Of a stretch of 64,000 nt of DNA, positions 1-8,951 are shown one piece after another. A model generated the notes under the pieces. The model worked only from the letters and a program-made list of their open reading frames with translations. It was not told the origin of the DNA and made no database searches. The translations under genes and the position numbers were made by a program. The DNA is from Pseudovibrio japonicus (lineage in GTDB: Bacteria > Pseudomonadota > Alphaproteobacteria > Rhizobiales > Stappiaceae). The stretch spans positions 50,940 to 114,939 of the forward strand of contig NZ_BMXE01000011.1 in NCBI RefSeq assembly GCF_014651595.1. Direction: 5' to 3'. How positions within the stretch are numbered: the first letter of the stretch is position 1; each line of letters starts with the position of its first letter.

Positions 1-299
1 TTTATGGCCGCAACTGGGGCTGCATCGAAAACCACCCCTGCCTGCACTTCGAAATCTGCTATTATCAGGCCATCGAGTTCGCCCTGTCCCGTGGCCTGAA
101 ACGGGTGGAAGCGGGAGCACAGGGCAGTCACAAACTGGCACGCGGCTACATGCCCAATCTCACCTACTCCGCCCACTGGATTGCACACCCTTCGTTAAGG
201 AATGCCGTCGCACATTATCTGGAACAGGAACGTCAGGCCGTTCTGCAGGAACAGCAGTTCCTCTCTGAGAACGGTCCGTTTAGGCAAAACGGCACCTAG
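1..299 (+). CDS. COG3146 (DUF482) GNAT-fold acyltransferase, C-terminal part
   Basis: The frame is open from the window edge (codons from position 3) to a TAG at 297-299, so the 5' part lies outside. The visible 98 residues include YGRNWGC near the start, then CLHFEICYYQAIEFA and the conserved block GAQGSHKLARGYMP. These are typical of the COG3146/DUF482 family of predicted N-acyltransferases, which have a FemAB-like double GNAT fold. The substrate is not established. A HIT-family gene follows on the same strand 228 bases later. The family call is confident; no function can be given from the fragment. Confidence 0.8.
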   Translation, partial: YGRNWGCIENHPCLHFEICYYQAIEFALSRGLKRVEAGAQGSHKLARGYMPNLTYSAHWIAHPSLRNAVAHYLEQERQAVLQEQQFLSENGPFRQNGT

Positions 300-317
300 A
301 AATCACTTCAAAATATC

Positions 318-443
318 GATTCAAAACGCTGAAAGGACTCACAAATCCCGCCGGACTTGAATCAGTTTCTTAAGTACAATCAGGTTCTCAACAACTCCGC
401 CAAAACCACACGTTGATTCTCCAGTGATCTTGGTCAATGAATC
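318..443. promoter_or_regulatory. cluster of five GANTC sites upstream of the HIT gene
   Basis: GANTC sites are seen at 318 (GATTC), 336 (GACTC), 359 (GAATC), 415 (GATTC) and 439 (GAATC): five in about 126 bases, where chance predicts about one per 256. In alphaproteobacteria GANTC is the target of the cell-cycle methyltransferase CcrM, and clusters can mark methylation-sensitive promoters. The sites are seen; a regulatory role is inference. Confidence 0.35.
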
Positions 444-527
444 GGATTAACTACCGATAACGACCTGCGAGCAAAACCACGCGCAGGCGATGCCCGGATA
501 AACTGAAAGTTTCAAGAGGAAATCAAG

Positions 528-959
528 ATGACCAGCCCGTCCTACGATGACCAGAACATCTTCGCTAAAATCCTGCGCGGCGAACTGCCGTCAGAGAAAG
601 TCTACGAAGACGAAAACACCATTGTTATCATGGACATCATGCCACGCGCTGACGGTCACGTCCTCGTCCTGCCCAAAAACGGGTCCCGCAACATCATGGA
701 TATTGAAGAAGCTGACCTGACCGCTGCTATCAAGACCACCCAGAAAATGGCACGAGTGCTCAAAAAGGCCTTCAACGCAGATGGCATCACCATCCACCAG
801 TTCAACGAAACAGCTGGCGGGCAAATGGTGTTCCACACCCACTTCCACGTCATTCCACGCACACAAGGCATCACCCTGCGCCCACACACCGGCGAGATGG
901 AAGACAGCGACAAGCTCAAGGCAAACGCAAATAAAATCCGCGCGGCACTCGAAGCCTAA
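528..959 (+). CDS. HIT family protein (histidine triad hydrolase)
   Basis: 143 residues, the usual size for a single-domain HIT protein. The histidine triad reads HTHFHVIPR near residue 103, with the upstream conserved segment DIMPRADGHVLVLPK. HIT proteins are nucleotide phosphoramidase/dinucleotide hydrolases, here most like the bacterial HinT branch. The middle triad histidine is the family's nucleophile for AMP transfer. GAGG lies 8 bases before the ATG. The gene is in the same direction as the COG3146 acyltransferase, a neighbour pairing I recall from other alphaproteobacteria. Cytosolic; natural substrate not predictable. Confidence 0.93.
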   Translation: MTSPSYDDQNIFAKILRGELPSEKVYEDENTIVIMDIMPRADGHVLVLPKNGSRNIMDIEEADLTAAIKTTQKMARVLKKAFNADGITIHQFNETAGGQMVFHTHFHVIPRTQGITLRPHTGEMEDSDKLKANANKIRAALEA

Positions 960-984
960 TCCAGATCATTTCAACAGAAACAAC

Positions 985-1012
985 CTCGCGCACCCACACC
1001 AGAGTGCGCGAG
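985..1012 (+). terminator. hairpin downstream of the HIT gene
   Basis: A perfect 9-bp inverted repeat (CTCGCGCAC at 985-993, GTGCGCGAG at 1004-1012) with a 10-base loop lies 25 bases after the HIT stop. No T-run follows, so it may be a Rho-dependent end or an mRNA-stabilising hairpin rather than an intrinsic terminator. Confidence 0.4.
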
Positions 1013-1014
1013 AC

Positions 1015-1137
1015 AAATTCGATTCACCCGAAACGACCGCCTCTGCCGATCTACAGTTTCGTCCCTGATATCAAGCAACTAGCCAGCGCAGTTGAATCAA
1101 CCCCTCAGCACCATCAGAAATTTGATTCACCTGAAAC
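1015..1137. repeat. 20-nt direct repeat pair
   Basis: AAATTCGATTCACCCGAAAC (1015-1034) and AAATTTGATTCACCTGAAAC (1118-1137) match at 18 of 20 positions, between the convergent HIT and YoaP-like genes. Each copy holds one GANTC site. Function unknown. Confidence 0.5.
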
Positions 1138-1139
1138 AA

Positions 1140-1934
1140 TCAGACTGACTCTGCAACTACACTCTCATTCAGCGCCTTCTGCATGATCCGGTCAAAGCGG
1201 GTGTCCATACACACGCTCAGGTCCGTGGTCACAAACTTCCCGCTCCAATACAAAGAAAAGATAGTCGCCGGCGTCGGCGCGGCCTGAGCTTTCTCCAGCG
1301 TATCCAGAAGAACAATCTTGAGCGGCAACCCACGCTTACTCGCGGTCTCTTTCAGGTTCTGCGTCACATGATGGTCGGTAAACGGACACCGATGGGAGTA
1401 GTACGCAACCAGCCCCTCCTCCGTCGGCCTCAATCCATTTTGAACCGCCTCCGCAAACGAAGCCGAACCACCTGCCTCACCCACACCAAGCCGAAGCAGC
1501 TCAAAGCCATCCGGCGATGTATCGCAGACCTCAAAACCTTGCCGCTTGAACCATTTTCCATCTGAGAGGAAGTGCATCTTCTTTGCACCGGCGATTGTCA
1601 CCAGCCCCACTGCCCCTGCCTGCCGAGCCGCTTCGACAGCTTTGGCCAGCAGCGCCTTGCCATGGCCCTGCCCCTTGTATTTTCCAGAGACCCAAAAGCA
1701 ATTGATCAGTAGATGTCCCGGCGCAACCACAGGCGCCCAGCCCGCTTCCGCCGGACCAAACTCCATAAAGACCTTGGCCCGCTCATCCAACCGGACGAAC
1801 TGATAGTCCGCTGCAAACTGCGACCGTAGCCAGTCTTTCTTCAACTGGTAGCCTTGCGCGCATTTCTTGTCCGAGATCGCACAGCAGATATGCTCATCAC
1901 AAAGGGTGCGCTCGCTCAGCCCAATATAGGTCAT
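1140..1934 (-). CDS. YoaP-like GNAT N-acetyltransferase with C-terminal thiol-containing domain
   Basis: Two domains. Residues about 5-165 form a GNAT fold: the acetyl-CoA loop is in VSGKYKGQGHGKALL, followed by VTIAGAKKMHFLSDGKWFKRQGFEV. The C-terminal part carries AYYSHRCPFTDHHV, matching the YoaP-like domain, which resembles a thioredoxin-fold segment with one exposed Cys. B. subtilis YoaP has the same layout and about 250 residues; this protein has 264. The open frame extends to 2042, but GGGAG stands 6 bases before the ATG at 1934; an ATG at 1940 is also possible. It follows azlC-azlD on the same strand and may be co-transcribed. Substrate unknown. Confidence 0.78.
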   Translation of the reverse strand: MTYIGLSERTLCDEHICCAISDKKCAQGYQLKKDWLRSQFAADYQFVRLDERAKVFMEFGPAEAGWAPVVAPGHLLINCFWVSGKYKGQGHGKALLAKAVEAARQAGAVGLVTIAGAKKMHFLSDGKWFKRQGFEVCDTSPDGFELLRLGVGEAGGSASFAEAVQNGLRPTEEGLVAYYSHRCPFTDHHVTQNLKETASKRGLPLKIVLLDTLEKAQAAPTPATIFSLYWSGKFVTTDLSVCMDTRFDRIMQKALNESVVAESV

Positions 1935-2016
1935 GCTCATCTCCCAACTCACTACCCTAAGGTAAGGCCGGAGATCACCATCAACATTGCGCGCAATCAA
2001 GCCCCGAAAAGATCGG

Positions 2017-2364
2017 CTAGGACATAACCGCCCACCCACCAATCAACACAACCTCGGCAGTAAGAATTCCAAGGATCAACCGGTCTTTGGAGAGCTTGTA
2101 CCCAATCACGCCGCCAGCCACCGCCACAAGACGCAGCCACATAGGCACATCGCCCAGAACCCCATCAGGAAACAGGATCAACCGTGCGATAATCCCGGCC
2201 ACGAGCGCCGTCGCCACCGCCCGCACCCACGCAAAAACCAGACTGTCATCACGCAGTCTGCCAGCAGCAAACACACCAATCCATCGCCAGCATTCCGTCG
2301 CCAGAAAGCCCGCAACGAGGATCATCACATAAGGCCACCACACGCTGCCATAAATCTCACTCAC
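2017..2364 (-). CDS. azlD: AzlD family small membrane subunit of an amino acid exporter
   Basis: 115 residues, mostly hydrophobic, with about four membrane segments (around residues 11-31, 42-62, 75-93 and 95-113). Size and position fit the AzlD partner of the AzlC/AzlD branched-chain amino acid exporter. Its ATG overlaps the azlC stop (ATGA), which suggests translational coupling. Substrate specificity (branched-chain or other amino acids) cannot be read from the sequence. Confidence 0.8.
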   Translation of the reverse strand: MSEIYGSVWWPYVMILVAGFLATECWRWIGVFAAGRLRDDSLVFAWVRAVATALVAGIIARLILFPDGVLGDVPMWLRLVAVAGGVIGYKLSKDRLILGILTAEVVLIGGWAVMS

Positions 2365-3125
2365 AGCTCACCCCTTCGCGTTGCAAACAGCCACCCGGTA
2401 AAGGCAACCGTGCCGCCAACAAATCCAGTGAGCAACAAATCAGCTCCCGGAAAGAGGTAGTAAAACACCGGCCCGAGAATAAGCCCCAGCAAAAGCGCTG
2501 CCTGATCTCCACCGGTCCGCGCTGCCTGATACATGGAAAACATGAAGTAGACCGGCGTCAACATCACCAGACCAGCGGCAATCGGCCCATCAACCACTGG
2601 CAGCAACACATAAGACACGGCAGTAGAACACAGCACCACCAAATGCACCGTTCCCCCAAACCCCGCAAAGTACGGCAAGCGTGCAGCCCGTGGAAGCGAT
2701 GGCAAGTTCCGCATGGCAAACACCCACGCTGTCACCGCCACAAAATGAGAGACGATCAACATATGCCAGGTCTTGGTGCGCTTCCCATCCCGCAAGACAG
2801 GAATCAGCGCAACCGTCATCGGCATCAACCGCACGGCTGAGAGCGCCACAGCAATCGCAGCAGGGATCAACCCTGTCCCAACGCTCATGGCACCCGTCAA
2901 CACAACAATGCTTGGCAGCGCCCACATGAAGAAGCTCATCATCAGCACTTCAATCAGCGTCAACCCAACTTCACTGGCCAGCGAGGTGAACCCCACAAAG
3001 GCCATCATCAAAATAAGTGTCGGAAGACATACCGCACCCTTGACCCCTTGGCGGAACCAATAGGCACCTCCCTCAAATTCAGAAGGTTCATCCCCTTCTT
3101 CAACATTCATGTCGGAACTGGTCAT
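2361..3125 (-). CDS. azlC: AzlC family permease, large subunit of an amino acid exporter
   Basis: 254 residues with an acidic 20-residue N terminus followed by FRQGVKG, then 6-8 hydrophobic segments. The motif VGFTSLASEVGLTLIEVLMM and the segment with LSAVRLMPMTVALIPVLRD are typical of AzlC permeases. AzlC works with the small AzlD protein to export branched-chain amino acids in B. subtilis. The stop overlaps azlD by 4 bases. Inner-membrane location is inferred from composition. Confidence 0.88.
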   Translation of the reverse strand: MTSSDMNVEEGDEPSEFEGGAYWFRQGVKGAVCLPTLILMMAFVGFTSLASEVGLTLIEVLMMSFFMWALPSIVVLTGAMSVGTGLIPAAIAVALSAVRLMPMTVALIPVLRDGKRTKTWHMLIVSHFVAVTAWVFAMRNLPSLPRAARLPYFAGFGGTVHLVVLCSTAVSYVLLPVVDGPIAAGLVMLTPVYFMFSMYQAARTGGDQAALLLGLILGPVFYYLFPGADLLLTGFVGGTVAFTGWLFATRRGEL

Positions 3126-3231
3126 TTAAAAACTCGGAAAAAGGCCGATACACTGCGACCCTTGGGAAGAGAAAACGCGACCCGCAATTATATAAAAACT
3201 GACTACACAGGACTACGTAACCCCACCATAC

Positions 3232-3262
3232 AAAAAAGCCAGAGCAAATGCTCCGGCTTTTT
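3232..3262 (-). terminator. intrinsic terminator of clpS-clpA
   Basis: Read on the minus strand: AGCCGGAGC, loop ATTT, GCTCTGGCT, then six T. It lies 19 bases after the clpA stop. The plus strand also ends in T5 after the stem, but azlC starts on the minus strand here, so the clpA role is the relevant one. Confidence 0.85.
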
Positions 3263-3280
3263 CTCAGTAGTTCTTTAGCT

Positions 3281-5731
3281 TTAGTCCGCAATCGGTATGC
3301 TCGGAACATCACCACGCTTGGTGGCATCCGCACCCCGACCCGTTTTGGGAACACCAGACTTACCCTTTCCTCGAGCAGCTGGCTTCTTCCGGCTGCCCTT
3401 CGCCTTTGAGGCAGGACGGTCCTCAACACTTTCAAGAAGCAGACCTTCAAGATCCTCAGAAACGGAGACTTTAACAGTACCGCCCTTCTGAAGCTTGCCG
3501 AACAACACCTCATCAGCCAGCGGCTTTTTGATGTGCTCCTGAATGACACGGCCCAGCGGACGGGCACCCATCATCCGGTCATACCCCTTCTCGGAGAGCC
3601 ATGCGACAGCTTCAGGCGTCAGCTCAAAGGTCACGTTACGCTCTGCAAGCTGAGCTTCCAGCTGCATAACGAACTTCTCAACCACACGATGGATAACGTC
3701 GTTATCCAGATTCGCGAACGGAATGATCGCATCAAGACGGTTCCGGAACTCCGGAGTAAACATCTTGTTGATCGCTTCCGCATCATCACCCTCACGGGTC
3801 ATGCGGCTGAAGCCCATCGGAGCTTTTGCCAGATCTGCCGCACCAGCGTTGGTGGTCATGATCAGGATCACATTGCGGAAGTCCACAGACTTGCCGTTGT
3901 GGTCCGTAAGCTTACCGTGGTCCATCACCTGCAACAGAATGTTGAACAGATCAGGGTGAGCTTTCTCAATCTCATCCAGCAACAACACGCAGTGTGGATG
4001 TTGATCAACAGCGTCTGTCAACAGACCGCCCTGATCAAAGCCCACGTAACCCGGAGGTGCACCGATCAAACGAGAGACCGTATGACGCTCCATGTACTCG
4101 GACATATCAAAGCGCACCAGCTCAACACCCAGCGTAGAAGCAAGTTGACGCGCAACTTCCGTCTTACCAACACCGGTTGGACCGGAGAACAGATAGGAGC
4201 CAATTGGCTTATCTGGCTCACGCAGACCAGCACGGGCCAGTTTGATGGAGGCAGACAGCGCCTCGATCGCAGGGTCCTGACCGTAAACAACGCGCTTCAG
4301 ACTATCCCGCAGATTGGACAGAACTGTCGCATCATCCTTGGAAACCGACTTAGGCGGAATACGTGCCATGGTCGCAATGGTTGCTTCAATTTCCTTCAGA
4401 CCAATGGTCTTCCGGCGCTTACCCTCAGGCAGCAGCATCTGTGAGGCACCAGACTCATCAATCACATCAATGGCTTTATCCGGCAGTTTCCTGTCAGCAA
4501 GGTAGCGGGAGGACAGCTCCACAGCCGCCTTGATCGCATCATTGGTGTATTTGATGTTATGGAAGTCCTCAAAGTATGGCTTCAGACCTTGAAGAATCTC
4601 AATTGCATCCGGAATGGTTGGCTCGTTCACATCCACTTTCTGGAAGCGGCGTACAAGCGCACGGTCCTTTTCAAAGAACTGGCGATACTCTTTATAAGTG
4701 GTGGAACCGATACAGCGGATCGAACCGGAAGCCAGCGCAGGCTTCAACAGGTTGGACGCATCCATCGCCCCACCAGAGGTCGCACCAGCACCAATCACGG
4801 TATGGATCTCGTCGATGAACATGATCGCACCCGGATAATCTTCGATTTCCTTGACGACCTGCTTCAGACGTTCCTCAAAATCACCACGATACCGGGTACC
4901 TGCCAGCAGTGAGCCCATATCCAGCGAGAAGATCGTTGCAGTCGTGAGCACCTCAGGTACGTCACCTACAACGATACGACGAGCAAGCCCTTCAGCGATG
5001 GCCGTTTTACCAACGCCCGGATCACCCACGTAGAGCGGATTGTTCTTAGCGCGGCGGCACAAAATCTGAATGGTGCGCGAAATCTCTTTCTCGCGACCGA
5101 TGAGCGGATCAATCTTGCCGGAAAACGCCTTCTCATTCAGGTTCTGACAATAGGCTTCAAGAGCCTCTGTCTTCCGTTTGGTCTGCTCAGACGTACCACC
5201 GGATGGTGGTTGAGGCATACCCACAGGCGAATCGGAACCATCCTCTGCATCTTCTTCAACACCGCGCACCCGGCGCGGTTCAGACAGGCCAGCCCGCTTG
5301 GCAATCCCATGAGAAATATAGTTTACAGCGTCGTACCGAGTCATTTCCTGCTCTTGCAAAAAGTACGCAGCATGACTCTCCCGTTCAGCAAAGATGGCAA
5401 CAAGAACGTTCGCACCGGTCACCTCTTCACGTCCCGAAGACTGGACGTGAATCACAGCGCGTTGAATCACACGCTGGAACCCGGCGGTTGGTTTGGAATC
5501 ATCATCCCCGTCAACAACGAGGTTCTCTAGTTCAGTATCAATATATTCAACAATGCTTTTTCGCAGTTGATCGAGATCCACATTACAGGCACGCATGACT
5601 GCAGCTGCATCCTGATCATCGATCAATGAAAGCAGCAGATGCTCCAGGGTCGCGTATTCCTGATGGCGCTCGTTAGCAAAAGCCAAAGCTTGATGGAGAG
5701 CTTTCTCCAGACTGCGAGAAAATGACGGCAC
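3281..5731 (-). CDS. clpA: ClpA, ATP-dependent Clp protease ATP-binding subunit
   Basis: 816 residues. ClpA is a hexameric AAA+ unfoldase that feeds proteins into ClpP. The N domain (about 1-145) receives ClpS. D1 has Walker [14 protein letters not shown] and Walker [14 protein letters not shown]2 has Walker [14 protein letters not shown] and Walker [19 protein letters not shown] in D2 matches the position of the ClpP-docking loop (IGF/IGL). It is longer than E. coli ClpA (758) partly because of a Lys/Arg/Gly-rich tail of about 45 residues ending PSIPIAD. clpS lies 12 bases upstream on the same strand, the usual alphaproteobacterial order. Confidence 0.97.
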   Translation of the reverse strand: MPSFSRSLEKALHQALAFANERHQEYATLEHLLLSLIDDQDAAAVMRACNVDLDQLRKSIVEYIDTELENLVVDGDDDSKPTAGFQRVIQRAVIHVQSSGREEVTGANVLVAIFAERESHAAYFLQEQEMTRYDAVNYISHGIAKRAGLSEPRRVRGVEEDAEDGSDSPVGMPQPPSGGTSEQTKRKTEALEAYCQNLNEKAFSGKIDPLIGREKEISRTIQILCRRAKNNPLYVGDPGVGKTAIAEGLARRIVVGDVPEVLTTATIFSLDMGSLLAGTRYRGDFEERLKQVVKEIEDYPGAIMFIDEIHTVIGAGATSGGAMDASNLLKPALASGSIRCIGSTTYKEYRQFFEKDRALVRRFQKVDVNEPTIPDAIEILQGLKPYFEDFHNIKYTNDAIKAAVELSSRYLADRKLPDKAIDVIDESGASQMLLPEGKRRKTIGLKEIEATIATMARIPPKSVSKDDATVLSNLRDSLKRVVYGQDPAIEALSASIKLARAGLREPDKPIGSYLFSGPTGVGKTEVARQLASTLGVELVRFDMSEYMERHTVSRLIGAPPGYVGFDQGGLLTDAVDQHPHCVLLLDEIEKAHPDLFNILLQVMDHGKLTDHNGKSVDFRNVILIMTTNAGAADLAKAPMGFSRMTREGDDAEAINKMFTPEFRNRLDAIIPFANLDNDVIHRVVEKFVMQLEAQLAERNVTFELTPEAVAWLSEKGYDRMMGARPLGRVIQEHIKKPLADEVLFGKLQKGGTVKVSVSEDLEGLLLESVEDRPASKAKGSRKKPAARGKGKSGVPKTGRGADATKRGDVPSIPIAD

Positions 5732-5743
5732 AGGCGCCCCCTA

Positions 5744-6073
5744 TTACTTTTTCTCCATTACACACTGCAACGGATGTTGGTGTTTTCGGGCGAAATCCAT
5801 AACTTGCGTGACCTTTGTCTCAGCCACTTCATAGGTGAAGACTCCACATTCACCTACGCCATGATGATGGACATGGAGCATAATCTGTGTCGCATCCTCA
5901 CGATCCTTATGAAAGAACCGCTCCACAACGTGGATTACGAACTCCATCGGCGTATAATCATCGTTGAGCAACAATACACGATACAAACTTGGCCGCTTCG
6001 TCTTCGGCTTAGGTTTGGTAACGGTAATCGTCCCGCCATCATCGTCATTATCCAGGTCGAAATCGCTACTCAT
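5744..6073 (-). CDS. clpS: ClpS, adaptor for ClpA
   Basis: 109 residues from the ATG at 6073. ClpS binds N-degron residues and hands substrates to ClpA. The core is clear: [20 protein letters not shown] (the [10 protein letters not shown] motif forms the N-end-rule pocket), then [23 protein letters not shown]. The acidic linker DLDNDDDGG precedes it. GAGA stands 5 bases before the chosen ATG. The frame is open a further 69 codons upstream to 6280, with an alternative ATG at 6094; that stretch shows no ClpS similarity, so I treat it as leader. Confidence 0.93.
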   Translation of the reverse strand: MSSDFDLDNDDDGGTITVTKPKPKTKRPSLYRVLLLNDDYTPMEFVIHVVERFFHKDREDATQIMLHVHHHGVGECGVFTYEVAETKVTQVMDFARKHQHPLQCVMEKK

Positions 6074-6721
6074 TAGTTCTCTTTGCCCCTCCATGTATAA
6101 CGCAGAGGACTTTATAGTATTTAAACGTACCCCCTGCGAATTCAAGGGATATGTATTTTCATAGGGCACACCAACAACTCCAGAAAAATCAAACAGCATT
6201 TCATCTTCTGTTTTATCATGTGCCGAAAGCATAAGTTTATCTCTGCTGAGAACACTCATTGCCTGTCGATGGTCCTTCATTCAAACTCTCATTGCAGCCT
6301 CTAAGCTGCCTACTCGCTCCAGATCTCGGGCCTGCTGGTACCCCCGGCACCCATAGCACTGGCAGTTTCCTAAATGTACTCACCCTATCAATTAATTGTA
6401 GGCACTCAGGAAACACGCGGATCACACCCCGATGTTAGTACTGATTATTCTCCGAGCAAACCGGAAAATGCAAACCAATAAGCAGAGAAAACGCTCCGCC
6501 TATCCGAAGGGGGTAACCCCGGCCCCTAACGGAACTACGTTTATTCTGCCACCCTGCAGCACAAACGCACCCACCAGAAGTCAGAAACCCATAAGAATTC
6601 AGAAACACGCCCAAATTCGAACGACCAAGTCACAATATTTTGACAGGTCCCAGAAGAGGACAGATAGGATCAAAGAAAACAGAAACAAGCGACGGGCGGA
6701 CGATTTTAAACACCACAACGC
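6074..6721. other. intergenic region upstream of clpS
   Basis: About 650 bases between the clpS start and the phasin terminator. No ORF on either strand has convincing codon use or a family match. The stretch next to clpS must hold its promoter, but I cannot place -35/-10 boxes with confidence. Confidence 0.5.
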
Positions 6722-6753
6722 AAAAAGCCCGAAGCCGTAACCGGCTTCGGGCT
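6722..6753 (-). terminator. intrinsic terminator of the phasin gene
   Basis: On the minus strand the stem AGCCCGAAGCCG / CGGCTTCGGGCT with a 4-base loop (GTTA) is followed by a T-run, 25 bases after the phasin stop. A very stable GC-rich hairpin. Confidence 0.9.
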
Positions 6754-6777
6754 TTCAATCTCAATTGGATCAGATGA

Positions 6778-7110
6778 TCACTTAGTAGCTTTAGCCAGCA
6801 TATTTTCATATGGCTTGTATGCGTCTTTTGCGACTTCAGCATACATTTCACCAATCTTGGCGGCCTGACCTACCATGTTCTCGTAGCTCACTTTTGCAAA
6901 ATCGGCCTGAGCTTCCATAGCCTTGTCGAGAGACTTAGCTGCTACAACCTTCTCGATTGCTGCACTGCTTTCCTCGATAGATTTCTTGGAATAGTCCGCA
7001 ACTTCAGCAGAGATTGCCTGAATGCCCTTGGAAAAGGCACCGAAGCTTTGCATAGCCACATCCATGTTATCTTTGCCAAGCTTCTGCATATTTTCAAATC
7101 CTGTAACCAT
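6778..7110 (-). CDS. phasin family protein
   Basis: 110 residues, helical and Ala/Lys/Glu-rich, with the phasin-type pattern FENMQKLGKDNMDVAMQSFG near the N terminus and YENMVGQAAKIGEMY later. Phasins coat polyhydroxyalkanoate granules; this short form belongs to the alphaproteobacterial Phasin_2-type proteins. It is monocistronic with its own strong terminator. No PHA synthase gene is in the window, so the granule role is inferred from the family. Confidence 0.88.
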   Translation of the reverse strand: MVTGFENMQKLGKDNMDVAMQSFGAFSKGIQAISAEVADYSKKSIEESSAAIEKVVAAKSLDKAMEAQADFAKVSYENMVGQAAKIGEMYAEVAKDAYKPYENMLAKATK

Positions 7111-7499
7111 AAAAATTCCCTCATCAATTGGGCGGTGCCGGTATTTCGATGATTAGGTTGTTTCTCTCTTGGGGAGCAAACGCCACATCTCTAAACTTAC
7201 GCTGGGATAGTATGCGACGCACAAATTTTGTCAATATTTATTTTGCACTGCAACATCTCAAAAAGACAGGGACTTGGCAGGAGACCGTAAAAAGAAAAGA
7301 TAAGATTTTTGCAAACTGCCTCTACGCATTTACCGAATTGTAACCGTAATCACATCATTCTGGGTATGAAGTGGTTGGGAGGAGCGCCAAATGCTGTATT
7401 GAGTGCGGCTGAGGTTTTTAGAACACACCTCACAACATCACACCGAATTTTTGTAGAGAGCGCGTAAGCCGCCAACCTTGCTCACGGGGCGAAAAAAAC
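7111..7499. other. divergent promoter region between phasin and D,D-carboxypeptidase genes
   Basis: 389 AT-rich bases separating two divergent genes. It must hold promoters for both. No coding region, repeat or recognisable operator is seen. Confidence 0.5.
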
Positions 7500-8930
7500 A
7501 TGGGTCTGCGTAATTTTGGGCCAATTTGGCGCCTGAAGAAGACATTTGGACAAGTTCTTGGCATTATTGCCGTGACAGTAGCACTCGCTACACTTCCTTC
7601 CATAGCGGAAGCAAATTCCAAATATGCCGGAATTGTGGTTGATGCCAAAACCGGAAAGGTTTTGTATTCCAATAGCGCCAATGAACCGCGCTTCCCAGCC
7701 TCCACCACAAAGATAATGACGCTTTATGTTCTATTTGAGGAACTTGAAGCTGGCCGTCTTTCGCTCAACAGCAAGATGAAGGTCTCCCGCTACGCGGCTG
7801 GTCGCCCACCAACAAAGCTTGGCCTGAAAGTTGGCAGCTCTTTACTTGTAAAAGATGCCATATATGGGCTCGTCACGAAGTCCGCAAACGATGCGTCGAC
7901 TGTGATTGCAGAACACATCTCTGGCTCCGAGCAAGCCTTTGCCCGCCGCATGACGCGGACTGCCCGCGCCATCGGCATGCGCAACACCACATTCAAGAAT
8001 CCGCACGGCCTGCCAAATTCCAAGCAGGTCACCACCGCCGCTGACCTTGCGCTGCTGGGCCGCGCGGTTCAGGAGCGTTTTCCGAAATACTACGAGTTCT
8101 TCAATACCCGGTCCTATACGTTTCATGGTCGCCGCATGGGCAACCACAACAACTTGCTGGGCCGTGTGCAGGGTGTCGATGGCATCAAAACCGGCTACAT
8201 TAATGCCTCCGGTTTTAACATTGTCACCAACGTGAAACGCGACAAGCGCCATATCGTTGCTGTGGTATTGGGTGGCAGAACCGCCAGAACCCGTGATGCG
8301 CAGATGGTCAAGCTGATCAATCAGTACCTGCCAAAAGCATCCCGTGGTAGCCGTACTGCACCAATGCTTTATGCCGGCGTGAAAGACTACAAGTTCCCGA
8401 AAGTCGCACCGGCAATTCCGGTAGCAAAAGCGACCACGCAGCAGGCGGATGAGCCAACACTCATGGCCTATGCCAACGCGAACGGAGCAACTCCGAACTC
8501 AAAGCCAAACGACCCAATCGCAAGAATGCTGGAGCAACAAGCCGCTGTTCCTGCACCGCGTAAGGAACTGGTTGCCAATTCACTGGCAGCGCCTGAAGCC
8601 TCCGCGCCAGCAGCAAGTCCGGCACCTTCGGCCGCACCCGTCGAGAGACAGATTGCGAGCCTGAAGCCAGAGGACATCAACACATCTGGCTGGCATATTC
8701 AGATTTCTGCGACCGACAGTCAGGATAAAGCCATCAAGCTCCTGAAAAACGCGCGCGCTGCAGCAGCATCAACCCTGCGCAACAAACGCATTTACACTGA
8801 ACCGGTCAAATCCAAGAAACAAACTCTGTACCGCGCGCGGTTCATCGGGTTTGAAACCAAAACAGCCGCCTGGGATGCTTGTGCCGAGCTCAAGAAAGCC
8901 AAGTACTCCTGCTATGCCGTCTATCAGTAA
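7500..8930 (+). CDS. D-alanyl-D-alanine carboxypeptidase with C-terminal SPOR domain
   Basis: 476 residues. A signal peptide of about 38 residues ends near SIAEANS. The penicillin-binding core (about 40-270) has all three active-site motifs of the low-molecular-mass S11 family: STTK with the catalytic Ser (in FPASTTKIM), SAN (in TKSANDAST) and KTG (in GIKTGYINASG). An Ala/Pro-rich linker of about 120 residues joins a SPOR domain (about 395-476, starting GWHIQISATDSQDKA), which binds denuded glycan at division sites. The enzyme trims the terminal D-Ala of stem peptides in the periplasm. The SPOR tail suggests recruitment to the septum. Confidence 0.95.
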   Translation: MGLRNFGPIWRLKKTFGQVLGIIAVTVALATLPSIAEANSKYAGIVVDAKTGKVLYSNSANEPRFPASTTKIMTLYVLFEELEAGRLSLNSKMKVSRYAAGRPPTKLGLKVGSSLLVKDAIYGLVTKSANDASTVIAEHISGSEQAFARRMTRTARAIGMRNTTFKNPHGLPNSKQVTTAADLALLGRAVQERFPKYYEFFNTRSYTFHGRRMGNHNNLLGRVQGVDGIKTGYINASGFNIVTNVKRDKRHIVAVVLGGRTARTRDAQMVKLINQYLPKASRGSRTAPMLYAGVKDYKFPKVAPAIPVAKATTQQADEPTLMAYANANGATPNSKPNDPIARMLEQQAAVPAPRKELVANSLAAPEASAPAASPAPSAAPVERQIASLKPEDINTSGWHIQISATDSQDKAIKLLKNARAAAASTLRNKRIYTEPVKSKKQTLYRARFIGFETKTAAWDACAELKKAKYSCYAVYQ

Positions 8931-8951
8931 CTCGTATCAATCACGGTGAGT

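Noticed and set aside
3533..4444. 303-residue plus-strand ORF opposite clpA
   Set aside because: Shadow of the conserved clpA frame; no domain recognised.
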